Shown in pieces: positions 8,548 to 14,468 of a stretch of 16,773 nucleotides of DNA (positions are counted from its first letter, which is position 1; the number at the start of each line of letters is the position of its first letter). The stretch comes from Acidaminococcus fermentans (GTDB lineage: Bacteria; Bacillota_C; Negativicutes; Acidaminococcales; Acidaminococcaceae), in the NCBI GenBank assembly GCA_004555735.1, contig SFHH01000054.1:1-16773 (forward strand), given 5' to 3'. The notes beneath the pieces are model-generated. The model was not told where the DNA came from, made no database searches, and saw only the letters and a list, made by a program, of their open reading frames with translations. A program made the translations under genes and the position numbers.

Positions 8548-8934
8548 TTAGCAGAATTTCCTTCCATCCCTGACCAGCCCGTTCCATTCTGGATGATCCA
8601 AGGCCAAACGGATCACTGTGACCAATCCATAGTTGGAATTGAACCGATAAAAGATCAGGAACCGGCCACTTGGATAACATCGGATCCCCTCCAGATCCAG
8701 GAGGGAATCCCGGGCATTGGCCGCTAGTTTCGGAGAGTCTTCCAATACCAGGAGCACTCGATCCAACTCGTCCAATTCTGCCTGGTTGCAGCTTCCTTCC
8801 GCCTTCTTCCGGTCCCGCAGGGCCTCACAAGTCAGCACCAGGCTGCCCTGTACATCTGGCAGATCTTCCTGTTCCAGGCTTTTCAGGCCCTGGGCAGCAA
8901 AGGCCCTCACCTGTTCCCGCATGGTCTCGTCCAT
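8548..8934 (-). CDS. Small hypothetical protein with a ParE/RelE-like C-terminal part
   Basis: The 128-residue protein has no signal peptide or membrane segment. ATG at 8934 has GGAGGA (8946-8941) 6 nt upstream, which decides the start; the open frame continues further upstream only inside rpmA. The C-terminal third contains GIRCYPSGRFLIFYRF followed by a V-T-V-I-R-L strand and LDHPEW. This resembles the '(Y/F)xxGRYLIFYR...VxVxRVLHxxRD' end of ParE/RelE toxins. The first 60 residues are helical and acidic (EQVRAF..., ELDELDRVLLVLEDSP). No antitoxin-like gene adjoins it. It starts just after a terminator hairpin behind rpmA and has no visible promoter of its own, so it probably depends on read-through. 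The toxin family call is tentative; a solitary ParE-like protein or an unrelated family are both possible. Confidence 0.6.
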   Translation of the reverse strand: MDETMREQVRAFAAQGLKSLEQEDLPDVQGSLVLTCEALRDRKKAEGSCNQAELDELDRVLLVLEDSPKLAANARDSLLDLEGIRCYPSGRFLIFYRFNSNYGLVTVIRLALDHPEWNGLVRDGRKFC

Positions 8935-8956
8935 TACCGTTCCTCCGAATTTCCGT

Positions 8957-8990
8957 AAAAAGAGGGCTGCCGCTAAACGACAGCCCTCTT
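8957..8990 (-). terminator. Intrinsic terminator after rpmA
   Basis: AAGAGGGCTG (8990-8981) pairs with CAGCCCTCTT (8969-8960) across an 11-nt loop, followed by five T residues (8961-8957). It lies 6 bases after the rpmA stop codon and about 10 nt before the ribosome-binding site of the next gene. Confidence 0.85.
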
Positions 8991-8995
8991 GCTCT

Positions 8996-9286
8996 TTATG
9001 CTTCGGCTTCCACCGGGTAAACGCTGATCGTACGACGATCTTTGCCCCATCTTTCGAAAGCAACCTTGCCGGCTACTTTTGCATAGATGGTGTAGTCTTT
9101 ACCCATACCAACGTTCTGGCCCATGTGGAAACGGGTGCCGCGCTGACGGACGATGATGGAACCTGCGGTTACCAGCTGACCGTCATGGGCTTTAGTCCCC
9201 ATGCGCTGTGCGTTGGAGTCACGGCCGTTGTGGGTAGAACCGGACCCTTTCTTATGAGCGTGTAATTGAAGGATTAATTCGAACAC
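8996..9286 (-). CDS. rpmA: 50S ribosomal protein L27 with a Prp-cleavable N-terminal extension
   Basis: L27 reaches towards the peptidyl-transferase centre of the 50S subunit. The body HKKGSGSTHNGRDSNAQRMG and the VRQRGTRFHMGQNVG core are typical. I chose GTG at 9286: it lies 8 nt after AGGAGG (9300-9295) and gives MFELILQLHA before HKKG, which aligns base for base with the Firmicutes form MLxLxLQFFA before SKKG. The longer frame from GTG at 9295 would overlap the ribosome-binding site. In Firmicutes this extension is removed by the protease Prp, whose gene lies directly upstream. The motif here is LQLHA instead of LQFFA. The ribosome-binding site is contained in the last two Arg codons of prp, so the genes are tightly coupled. 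The protein is 96 residues. The usual downstream neighbour obgE is absent. Confidence 0.96.
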   Translation of the reverse strand: MFELILQLHAHKKGSGSTHNGRDSNAQRMGTKAHDGQLVTAGSIIVRQRGTRFHMGQNVGMGKDYTIYAKVAGKVAFERWGKDRRTISVYPVEAEA

Positions 9287-9291
9287 GATGT

Positions 9292-9621
9292 TCACCTCCT
9301 GTGTTCCTTGATCAAAAGGTAATCCTGGGAATACGTCTTCTGGAGATGGCGCAGGCCGCAGACCATGGTCTTCAGCACTGCATCCGTCTTTGCATCCGGC
9401 TCATCCACCAGTCTTACCGCCAGGCTGCCGTCTTCCTGGTCAATGGTGTAATCCACCTTCCGATGGAGCACTTCATTGAGGCCATTGGCGGCCACCTGGG
9501 TATTCAGGGATACAGCATAACATACTTCATCGAACCCTTCCGGGCTGTACTCCGCATGTCCCGATACTCTGTACCGCCTGATCCTGCCATGCCGATTGTA
9601 GTAGATATCTACGGCAATCAT
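9292..9621 (-). CDS. prp: Ribosomal-processing cysteine protease Prp (YsxB family)
   Basis: Prp removes the N-terminal extension of L27 in Firmicutes and related bacteria. The protein is 109 residues. The catalytic pair is present: H22 in VSGHAEY and C34 in GFDEVCYAVS, the same positions as reported for the Staphylococcus aureus enzyme. The C-terminal CGLRHLQKTYSQDYLLI segment is also family-like. It sits between rplU and rpmA, its standard place. Its ATG is 3 nt after the rplU stop and has only a weak ribosome-binding site, so it is probably translationally coupled. Its own end supplies the rpmA ribosome-binding site. Because the presumed L27 cleavage motif here is LQLHA, the substrate pocket may differ from enzymes that cut after LQFFA; this is inference. 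Confidence 0.93.
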   Translation of the reverse strand: MIAVDIYYNRHGRIRRYRVSGHAEYSPEGFDEVCYAVSLNTQVAANGLNEVLHRKVDYTIDQEDGSLAVRLVDEPDAKTDAVLKTMVCGLRHLQKTYSQDYLLIKEHRR

Positions 9622-9624
9622 GGC

Positions 9625-9936
9625 TTATGCTTCGATAGAAGTGATTTCAACCTGGGTGAAAGGCTGACGATGACCCTGGCGTTTCCGATAGTTGGATTTT
9701 GCTCTGTATTTGAAAACAAAGATCTTATCGGCTTTGCCCTGTTTAGCGACCTTAGCGGTCACTTTGGCGCCGGCTACGGTAGGAGCCCCTACTTTCACAT
9801 CGCCATCGTTGACAACCGTCAGGACTTCGTCAAAAACGACTTCCTGGCCTTCTTCAACGTTCAGTTTTTCAACGTTCAGTACATCGCCTTCGCTGACGCG
9901 GTACTGTTTGCCACCTGTACGGATAATAGCGTACAT
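9625..9936 (-). CDS. rplU: 50S ribosomal protein L21
   Basis: L21 binds 23S rRNA in the large subunit. The protein starts MYAIIRTGGKQYRVSEGD and ends with the conserved SNYRKRQGHRQPFTQVEIT segment; at 103 residues it is the same length as the E. coli protein. ATG at 9936 is chosen because GGGAGG lies 8 nt upstream; the six extra upstream residues of the open frame are not conserved. It is the first gene of rplU-prp-rpmA and follows a structured leader of about 100 nt. Confidence 0.97.
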   Translation of the reverse strand: MYAIIRTGGKQYRVSEGDVLNVEKLNVEEGQEVVFDEVLTVVNDGDVKVGAPTVAGAKVTAKVAKQGKADKIFVFKYRAKSNYRKRQGHRQPFTQVEITSIEA

Positions 9937-10035
9937 ATTCTGCACCTCCCTCATTCCAAGACTCGCCGAATACGGTAACTCCTTCCGGAGTTTTTCGGAA
10001 CCTCTCCGGGCGGTAGTGCCAAATTCACATTCAGC
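9937..10035 (-). promoter_or_regulatory. Probable L21 leader RNA upstream of rplU
   Basis: About 100 nt separate the predicted transcription start (about 10035) from rplU. The leader contains a 6-bp hairpin AACTCC-GGAA-GGAGTT (9992-9977) inside an outer helix CCGAA/TTCGG (9998-9994 with 9970-9966), with an asymmetric internal loop carrying ACCGTA. A conserved structured L21 leader is known upstream of rplU in Firmicutes, and ribosomal leaders of this kind usually mediate autogenous control. I match it by position and general shape only; a covariance-model search would settle it. Confidence 0.5.
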
Positions 10036-10041
10036 CTTGCT

Positions 10042-10070
10042 AGTATACTATAAGACCGCCAAAAAAGCAA
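10042..10070 (-). promoter_or_regulatory. Promoter of rplU-prp-rpmA
   Basis: The -35 box TTGCTT (10070-10065) and -10 box TATACT (10047-10042) are separated by exactly 17 bp. The predicted start is about 10035. It is divergent from the potA promoter, about 75 bp away. Confidence 0.75.
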
Positions 10071-10090
10071 GTTTTTCTTTGGGATCTCCC

Positions 10091-10140
10091 TTTCCCCTCC
10101 CGGAAACAGGAACTTTTTTCTGTATGCCTGGAAGGGGAAA
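10091..10140. repeat. Imperfect 50-bp palindrome between divergent promoters
   Basis: TTTCCCCT (10091-10098) pairs with AGGGGAAA (10133-10140). Inside, ACAGGAA pairs with TTCTGT across one bulged base, with a small CTTTT loop. The palindrome overlaps the place where the potA -35 would be and lies upstream of the rplU -35. It could be an operator for polyamine uptake; no regulator can be named. Confidence 0.4.
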
Positions 10141-10142
10141 CA

Positions 10143-10151
10143 TGCTATAAT
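10143..10151 (+). promoter_or_regulatory. Extended -10 promoter of potABCD
   Basis: TGCTATAAT combines an extended -10 TG with a perfect TATAAT at 10146-10151. No good -35 is found at 16-18 bp, which fits an extended -10 promoter that may need an activator or be tuned by the palindrome just upstream. The predicted start at about 10158 leaves a leader of about 34 nt. Confidence 0.6.
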
Positions 10152-10191
10152 AATTGAATTGCAAACCTAAGAAAGGTCGTGAGAATCAAAG

Positions 10192-11196
10192 ATGAAAGAA
10201 ATGATCCGTCTGGTGGGGATCACCAAGGAATTTGAAGGAGAACTGATCATCCCCACTCTCAATCTGACTATCTGCGACGGGGAATTCGTAACCCTTTTAG
10301 GCCCCTCCGGCTGCGGGAAGACCACCATGCTGCGCATGATCGCCGGTCTGGAAACGCCCACGGCGGGCCATATTTTTTTGGACAACGAAGATGTCACCCA
10401 ACTGGCGCCCTATAAACGGGATGTGAACATGGTGTTCCAACACTATGCCCTTTTCCCTCATATGACAGTGGAAGAAAATATCCGTTTCGGGCTGCTGATG
10501 AAGAAAGTCCCCCGCAAAGAACAGCAGAAACGGATCGCTGATGTGCTGCATCTGACCCAGCTGGAAGCGCTCCGGTACCGGAAGCCCCAACAGATGAGCG
10601 GCGGACAGCAGCAGCGCGTAGCCATTGCCCGGGCCCTGGTCAACAATCCCAAAGTCCTGTTGCTGGACGAACCATTGGGTGCCCTGGACTACAAACTGCG
10701 GAAGACCATGCAGCTGGAACTGCGGAATCTGCAGCAGCGGCTGGGCATCACTTTCATCTACGTCACCCACGATCAGGAAGAAGCCCTCACCATGAGCGAT
10801 CGGGTCATCATCGTAAACGGTGGCCGGATCGAACAGGACGATCCTCCAGCCAGAATCTATCAGTATCCCCGGAGCCGGTTCGCCGCCAGCTTCATCGGAG
10901 AAAATAACTTTTTCCCTCTTCCGGATGATGATAGCCGGCTGCTGTCCGTGCGGCCCCAGTTCATCAATGTGTGTGCCCTGGACGGTAGAGAAAGTCAGGG
11001 CACAAAACCTTTCTACACCGGGACCATCGAGCAGATCCTGTTCTGCGGGACCTTCGACAAACTGTTCATCCGCTTGGACGATTCCCGGGAAATGGTCACA
11101 GCCTACCAATATTATGAAGACTATCGGAAATGGTCCGTGGAAGACCGGGTAGGGATCTGGTGGAACACCCAAGACGGTGTCCAGGTGACGAAATGA
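10192..11196 (+). CDS. potA: Spermidine/putrescine ABC importer ATP-binding protein
   Basis: PotA is the cytoplasmic ATPase that drives polyamine import through PotBC. All ABC motifs are present: Walker A GPSGCGKT (37-44), Q-loop Q83, signature MSGGQQQRVA (135-144), Walker B LLLDEP (156-161), D-loop ALD and switch H193. The last 100 residues form the regulatory OB/TOBE region (LLSVRPQF...). The length of 334 is somewhat shorter than the E. coli protein (378). ATG at 10192 is used; the purine-rich AAGG upstream is 14-15 nt away, so ATG at 10201 (MIRLVGITKEF) remains possible. Its stop overlaps the potB start as ATGA. The substrate could be a related polyamine or another cation; the name rests on the full potABCD context. 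Confidence 0.93.
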   Translation: MKEMIRLVGITKEFEGELIIPTLNLTICDGEFVTLLGPSGCGKTTMLRMIAGLETPTAGHIFLDNEDVTQLAPYKRDVNMVFQHYALFPHMTVEENIRFGLLMKKVPRKEQQKRIADVLHLTQLEALRYRKPQQMSGGQQQRVAIARALVNNPKVLLLDEPLGALDYKLRKTMQLELRNLQQRLGITFIYVTHDQEEALTMSDRVIIVNGGRIEQDDPPARIYQYPRSRFAASFIGENNFFPLPDDDSRLLSVRPQFINVCALDGRESQGTKPFYTGTIEQILFCGTFDKLFIRLDDSREMVTAYQYYEDYRKWSVEDRVGIWWNTQDGVQVTK

Positions 11197-11990
11197 AGCG
11201 GGGGAAACTGCTGGTACTGCCAGCTATGGGATGGCTGGGGCTCCAGGTGGTTTTTCAATGGAACCTGGCCAACTATCTCCGTTTTCTAGAACCCTTGTAT
11301 CTGAAGATCTTTGTCTTCACCCTGGGCACCGCTTTTGTCACCACCCTCTGGACCTTTGCCATGGGTTACCCGGTTGCCTATACCATTGCCATGATCCTGC
11401 CCAAAAAATGGCAGCAGGCCGGGATCATCCTGGTGATGATCCCTTTCTGGATCAACTTCCTGATCCGTTCCTATTCCTGGGTCATCATCCTCCGGGCCCA
11501 GGGACTGGTCAATACCTTCCTGCTCCATTTCGGCTTCATCGAGAAGCCTCTGGGACTGCTGTACAACAATACCGCCGTTCTCCTGGGGATGGTCTATGGT
11601 CTGCTTCCCTTCATGGTCCTTCCCATCTATGTTTCCCTGGAACAGATGGACAAACGGCTGCTGGAAGCGGCCAGCGACCTGGGAGCCTCCCCCTTCACGG
11701 CCTTCCGGAAAATCACTCTGCCACTCACCCTGCCCGGAGTGGCAGCCGGTTCCATCCTGGTGTTCATTTCCTCCCTGGGGATGTTCGTAGTCCCGGATAT
11801 CATGGGCGGTGCCAAAAGCTCCCTCATGGGCAATGTGATCCAGAACCAGTTCCTAGCTGCCCGTGACTGGCCCTTCGGCTCAGCCCTTTCCATCATCCTG
11901 GCACTGCTATCCCTGGTGATGATCATTCTGTATTACAAGGCTTTGGAAGCCCAGAAAGGAGGAAAACGTCATGAAGAAAAACTGGCGTAG
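11193..11990 (+). CDS. potB: Spermidine/putrescine ABC importer permease PotB, with a shortened N-terminus
   Basis: PotB is one of two inner-membrane permeases of the polyamine importer. The cytoplasmic EAA loop that contacts PotA is clear (EAASDLGASPFTAFRKITLP), as are the typical YPVAYTIA, IPFWINFLIRSYSW and RDWPFGSALS segments. ATG at 11193 overlaps the potA stop by 4 nt, and no earlier start is plausible. The N-terminus is unusual: GWLGLQVV joins directly to FQWNLANYLRFLEPLYLK. In the family, roughly 20-30 residues lie between these parts (the rest of membrane helix 1 and the start of the first periplasmic loop). The protein is 265 residues where about 275-290 is usual. The reading frame is intact, so this looks like an in-frame deletion, not a frameshift. 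Expected membrane helices 2-6 remain. Confidence 0.93.
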   Translation: MKRGKLLVLPAMGWLGLQVVFQWNLANYLRFLEPLYLKIFVFTLGTAFVTTLWTFAMGYPVAYTIAMILPKKWQQAGIILVMIPFWINFLIRSYSWVIILRAQGLVNTFLLHFGFIEKPLGLLYNNTAVLLGMVYGLLPFMVLPIYVSLEQMDKRLLEAASDLGASPFTAFRKITLPLTLPGVAAGSILVFISSLGMFVVPDIMGGAKSSLMGNVIQNQFLAARDWPFGSALSIILALLSLVMIILYYKALEAQKGGKRHEEKLA

Positions 11991-12768
11991 CGCCACTTTG
12001 GTAGCTTATTCCCTGGCCATCCTGGCCTTTTTATACCTGCCCCTCCTGATCCTTTCCCTGTATTCCTTCAATGATTCCCGGATCAACGCAGTATGGACCG
12101 GTTTTACCTTAAAATGGTACATCTCCCTGCTCCATAACGACCGGGTGCTGGAAGCCCTGGGCAACAGCCTGCTGATTGCCGCCATCACCACTGTGGTCAC
12201 TACGGTCATGGGCACCCTGGCAGCCCTGGCGCTCCACCGCTACCAGTACCGCTGCAAACTGCTGATCAACAGCCTGCTGTACCTGCCCATCTTGATTCCG
12301 GAAATCGTCATGGGGCTTTCCCTGCTGGTACTCTTTTCTCAAGTGGGGATCCCCTTGGGACGGCCAACGCTGATCATCGCCCACATCACCTTCTGCATCT
12401 CCTTTGTGATCATTACCGTAGGTGCCCGGCTGGAAGGCTGCCGGCAGGACCTGGAAGAGGCGGCCAGCGATCTGTACGCTACGCCTTGGCAGGCCTTCCG
12501 GTATGTGACCTTTCCCATGATCCTGCCCGGGATCGTCGCCGGTGCCCTGATGGCTTTCACCCTGTCCATCGATGATTTCGTCATCAGCTTCTTTGTGGCC
12601 GGTCCCAATTCCACCACCCTGCCCCTCTACATCTACGCCATGGTCAAGAGAGGGATTTCTCCCCAGATCAACGCCCTCTCCACCTGCATGATGCTGGTCA
12701 CCATCTCCCTGGTAGTGGTTTCCCAGCTGCTGCAGAAGCGGGGCTACCACTCTTCCCGAAAGGACTGA
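11971..12768 (+). CDS. potC: Spermidine/putrescine ABC importer permease PotC
   Basis: PotC is the second permease and pairs with PotB to form the channel. It has a normal first membrane segment (ATLVAYSLAILAFLYLPLLI) followed by the family SFNDS motif and WYISLL. The EAA loop is complete (EEAASDLYATPWQAFRYVTF), followed by LPGIVAGALMAFTLSIDDFV. At 265 residues it has the usual length, with six expected membrane helices. ATG at 11971 has AAAGGAGG (11955-11962) 8 nt upstream and overlaps the end of potB by 20 nt, which implies translational coupling. Confidence 0.95.
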   Translation: MKKNWRSATLVAYSLAILAFLYLPLLILSLYSFNDSRINAVWTGFTLKWYISLLHNDRVLEALGNSLLIAAITTVVTTVMGTLAALALHRYQYRCKLLINSLLYLPILIPEIVMGLSLLVLFSQVGIPLGRPTLIIAHITFCISFVIITVGARLEGCRQDLEEAASDLYATPWQAFRYVTFPMILPGIVAGALMAFTLSIDDFVISFFVAGPNSTTLPLYIYAMVKRGISPQINALSTCMMLVTISLVVVSQLLQKRGYHSSRKD

Positions 12769-12774
12769 TGCTGC

Positions 12775-13836
12775 GTGAAAAAGATCCAATGGCTGTGCTG
12801 CCTCGTTTTGACTCTCCTGCTGTTCATGACCGCCGGCTGCGGCGAAGAAAAGAAACAGCCGGAAGAAGGGAAGCAGGTCCTGAACCTGTTCAGCTGGGCC
12901 GATAATTTCGACCCGGAAGTCATCAAGGCTTTTGAAAAGAAATATAACTGCAAAGTCAACTACGACGTCTTTGCCAACAACGAAGAACTGTTAGCCAAGC
13001 TCCAGGCAGGAGGCGCCCAGTATGATCTGATCCAGCCTTCCGACTACATGGTCTCCACCATGATCAAGCTCAACCTGCTGGAAAAGCTGGATAAAGAGGC
13101 CATCCCCAATACGAAGAACATGATGGACAATCTCCAGCATCCCCAGTTCGATCCTACGGGCGAATATTCTGTAGTCTACACCTGGGGGATGACGGGAATC
13201 GTCTATAACAAAAAATATGTGAAGACCCCGCCTTCCTCCTGGAATGATTTATGGGACCCGGAATACAAGGGACGGGTCATCCTCCTCAACGACAGCCGGG
13301 AAGTCATCGGCATGGCCCTAAAGAAAAACGGATGGTCCAATAATTCCACTGATCCGGAACAACTGAAAAAAGCCTTCCAGGATCTGGAAAAACTGGTCCC
13401 CAATATCCTGGCCTACGATACGGACGGCCTCAAACAGAAATTCATCGCCGAAGAAGGCTGGATAGGGACCATGTGGTCCGGGGATGCCTCCTTCAGCTAC
13501 AAGGAGAATCCCAACCTGGGCTTTGTGATCCCCAAGGAAGGGACTCTGGTCTGGGCCGATACCCTAGCCATCCCCAAAGGAGCCAAACACAAAGACCTGG
13601 CAGAGAAATTCATCAATTTCCTGTTCGATCCGGAAATCAGTGCCAAGAACTATGAAGCCATCGGCTACAACGATCCCAACAGCAATGCCCGGAAATACCA
13701 TTCCAAGAAATATCTGGAGGACCCCATGCTGAACACCGCCATCACCCATCTGAAAGAGGGTGAATGGCTCCACGACATCGGGGATGGGATTACCCTGTAC
13801 GACAAATATTGGACGGAACTGAAGACCATACGATAA
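12775..13836 (+). CDS. potD: Polyamine-binding lipoprotein PotD
   Basis: PotD captures polyamine outside the inner membrane and delivers it to PotBC. The N-terminus is a lipoprotein signal (KK, hydrophobic core, TAGC with C22 as the lipidated residue), so it is probably membrane-anchored. Compared with E. coli PotD from memory, the key pocket residues are kept: D173 and E176 (LLNDSREV), W234 (TMWSGDA), W260 and D262 (VWADTLAIP). At the first binding motif the protein reads S-W-A-D-N-F where E. coli has N-W-T-E-Y, so one aromatic ligand contact seems replaced by Asn44. It is 353 residues, the normal length. The start is GTG at 12775 with AAAGGA 10 nt upstream; it follows potC by 6 nt. It is the last gene of the operon. 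Confidence 0.93.
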   Translation: MKKIQWLCCLVLTLLLFMTAGCGEEKKQPEEGKQVLNLFSWADNFDPEVIKAFEKKYNCKVNYDVFANNEELLAKLQAGGAQYDLIQPSDYMVSTMIKLNLLEKLDKEAIPNTKNMMDNLQHPQFDPTGEYSVVYTWGMTGIVYNKKYVKTPPSSWNDLWDPEYKGRVILLNDSREVIGMALKKNGWSNNSTDPEQLKKAFQDLEKLVPNILAYDTDGLKQKFIAEEGWIGTMWSGDASFSYKENPNLGFVIPKEGTLVWADTLAIPKGAKHKDLAEKFINFLFDPEISAKNYEAIGYNDPNSNARKYHSKKYLEDPMLNTAITHLKEGEWLHDIGDGITLYDKYWTELKTIR

Positions 13837-13838
13837 AG

Positions 13839-13865
13839 GGGGGGTGTGAAAAATTCACACCCCCC
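13839..13865 (+). terminator. Strong G-rich hairpin after potD
   Basis: GGGGGGTGTGAA (13839-13850) pairs perfectly with TTCACACCCCCC (13854-13865) around an AAA loop, 2 bases after the potD stop. No T-run follows on the plus strand, so it may act as a 3'-end stabiliser or a weak terminator. On the minus strand it is followed by TTTA only. Confidence 0.55.
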
Positions 13866-13893
13866 TGTCACTGGTCTCTTGTCACAGGTCTCT
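13866..13893 (+). repeat. Tandem pair of a 14-nt repeat
   Basis: TGTCACTGGTCTCT (13866-13879) is followed immediately by TGTCACAGGTCTCT (13880-13893), with one difference. Written from the next base the unit is GTCACNNGTCTCNN. The same unit occurs in inverted orientation at 13953-13980. Confidence 0.7.
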
Positions 13894-13907
13894 GGACGAG
13901 TGACCAA

Positions 13908-13945
13908 AAAGGTGCTGTAAAAAAATGATTTTTCACAGCACCTTT
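13908..13945. terminator. Terminator hairpin between potD and the secreted-protein gene
   Basis: AAAGGTGCTGT (13908-13918) pairs with ACAGCACCTTT (13935-13945). One mismatch and an inner A5/T5 helix close on an ATGA loop. On the minus strand it continues into TTTTT (13910-13906), which makes it a good terminator for the gene at 14005-14445. On the plus strand it continues into TTTCCTTT, a weaker tail for potD. Confidence 0.7.
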
Positions 13946-13952
13946 CCTTTGG

Positions 13953-13980
13953 CCCGAGACTCGTGACCCGAGGCTCGTGA
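13953..13980 (-). repeat. Inverted tandem pair of the same 14-nt repeat
   Basis: CCCGAGACTCGTGA (13953-13966) is followed directly by CCCGAGGCTCGTGA (13967-13980). On the minus strand these read as GTCACGAGCCTCGG and GTCACGAGTCTCGG, i.e. the GTCACNNGYCTCNN unit of 13866-13893 turned round. The two pairs flank the hairpin at 13908-13945. Confidence 0.7.
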
Positions 13981-13982
13981 CC

Positions 13983-14002
13983 GGTGCCGCGTAGGCGGCA
14001 CC
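13983..14002. repeat. Perfect GC-rich hairpin next to the end of the secreted-protein gene
   Basis: GGTGCCGC (13983-13990) pairs with GCGGCACC (13995-14002) around GTAG. It lies 2 bases beyond the stop codon of the minus-strand gene and has no T-run on either side in that direction. It may protect the 3' end or be part of the adjacent repeat element. Confidence 0.6.
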
Positions 14003-14004
14003 TA

Positions 14005-14445
14005 TTATTTTGCCTGGTTGTTCTTGACCTGCTTCACTTCTACAGGGATCATGTTCAGCGCTTGGAGTTCTGCCTTCTTGCCTTTGACACTGAAGACAAA
14101 GGTCACCTGCACATTAGGGGCTTTTTTGGCATCGCCGATATAGATCAGGCGGTCACCATCCATAAATTTATCCAGACGGACCAGCTTCAGGTTGCTGATG
14201 CCGCCCAGTTCTTCCGTCACGCCCTTTTTCATATTAGCCAGAGCAGCTGCCGTGAAATTTTTCTGGAGAGCCGGAGAGAATCCGGTGGAAACTTCTGCCA
14301 GCTGTCCCTTGCCCTGGAGCAGTCCGAAGACCTTCGTCGTCGTTGCTTCTTCCTGGGCCAGCAGGTCACTGGCCGGGCTGGCAAAGCCCAGACTGGCCAT
14401 ACCCAGAGACAGGACTGCCGTCAGCATCATGATGATTTTTTTCAT
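14005..14445 (-). CDS. Small exported protein of unknown function
   Basis: The 146-residue protein starts with a clear Sec signal peptide: MKK, a hydrophobic core (IIMMLTAVLSLGMASLG) and a probable cut near GFA-SPA. The mature part is mostly helical up to about residue 85, then has strand-like segments (LIYIGD, VQVTFVFSV) and ends KQVKNNQAK. It has no cysteines and no recognised catalytic motif. The fold pattern (helices, then a curved sheet) is reminiscent of DUF3887-like proteins, but this is a guess. ATG at 14445 lies 10 nt after AAGGA; a TTG two codons upstream is less likely. It follows dapL by 23 nt with no promoter or terminator between, so it is probably transcribed with dapL. Location: periplasm or outside the cell. 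Confidence 0.75.
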   Translation of the reverse strand: MKKIIMMLTAVLSLGMASLGFASPASDLLAQEEATTTKVFGLLQGKGQLAEVSTGFSPALQKNFTAAALANMKKGVTEELGGISNLKLVRLDKFMDGDRLIYIGDAKKAPNVQVTFVFSVKGKKAELQALNMIPVEVKQVKNNQAK

Positions 14446-14468
14446 ATCCAATCCATCCTTTCCGTATA

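Noticed and set aside
8935..9063. N-terminal extension of the ParE-like gene to a start at 9063
   Set aside because: It would overlap rpmA out of frame and cross its terminator, while ATG at 8934 has an excellent ribosome-binding site.
9960..10032. A GTG-started frame within the rplU leader
   Set aside because: It has no ribosome-binding site and coincides with the structured leader.
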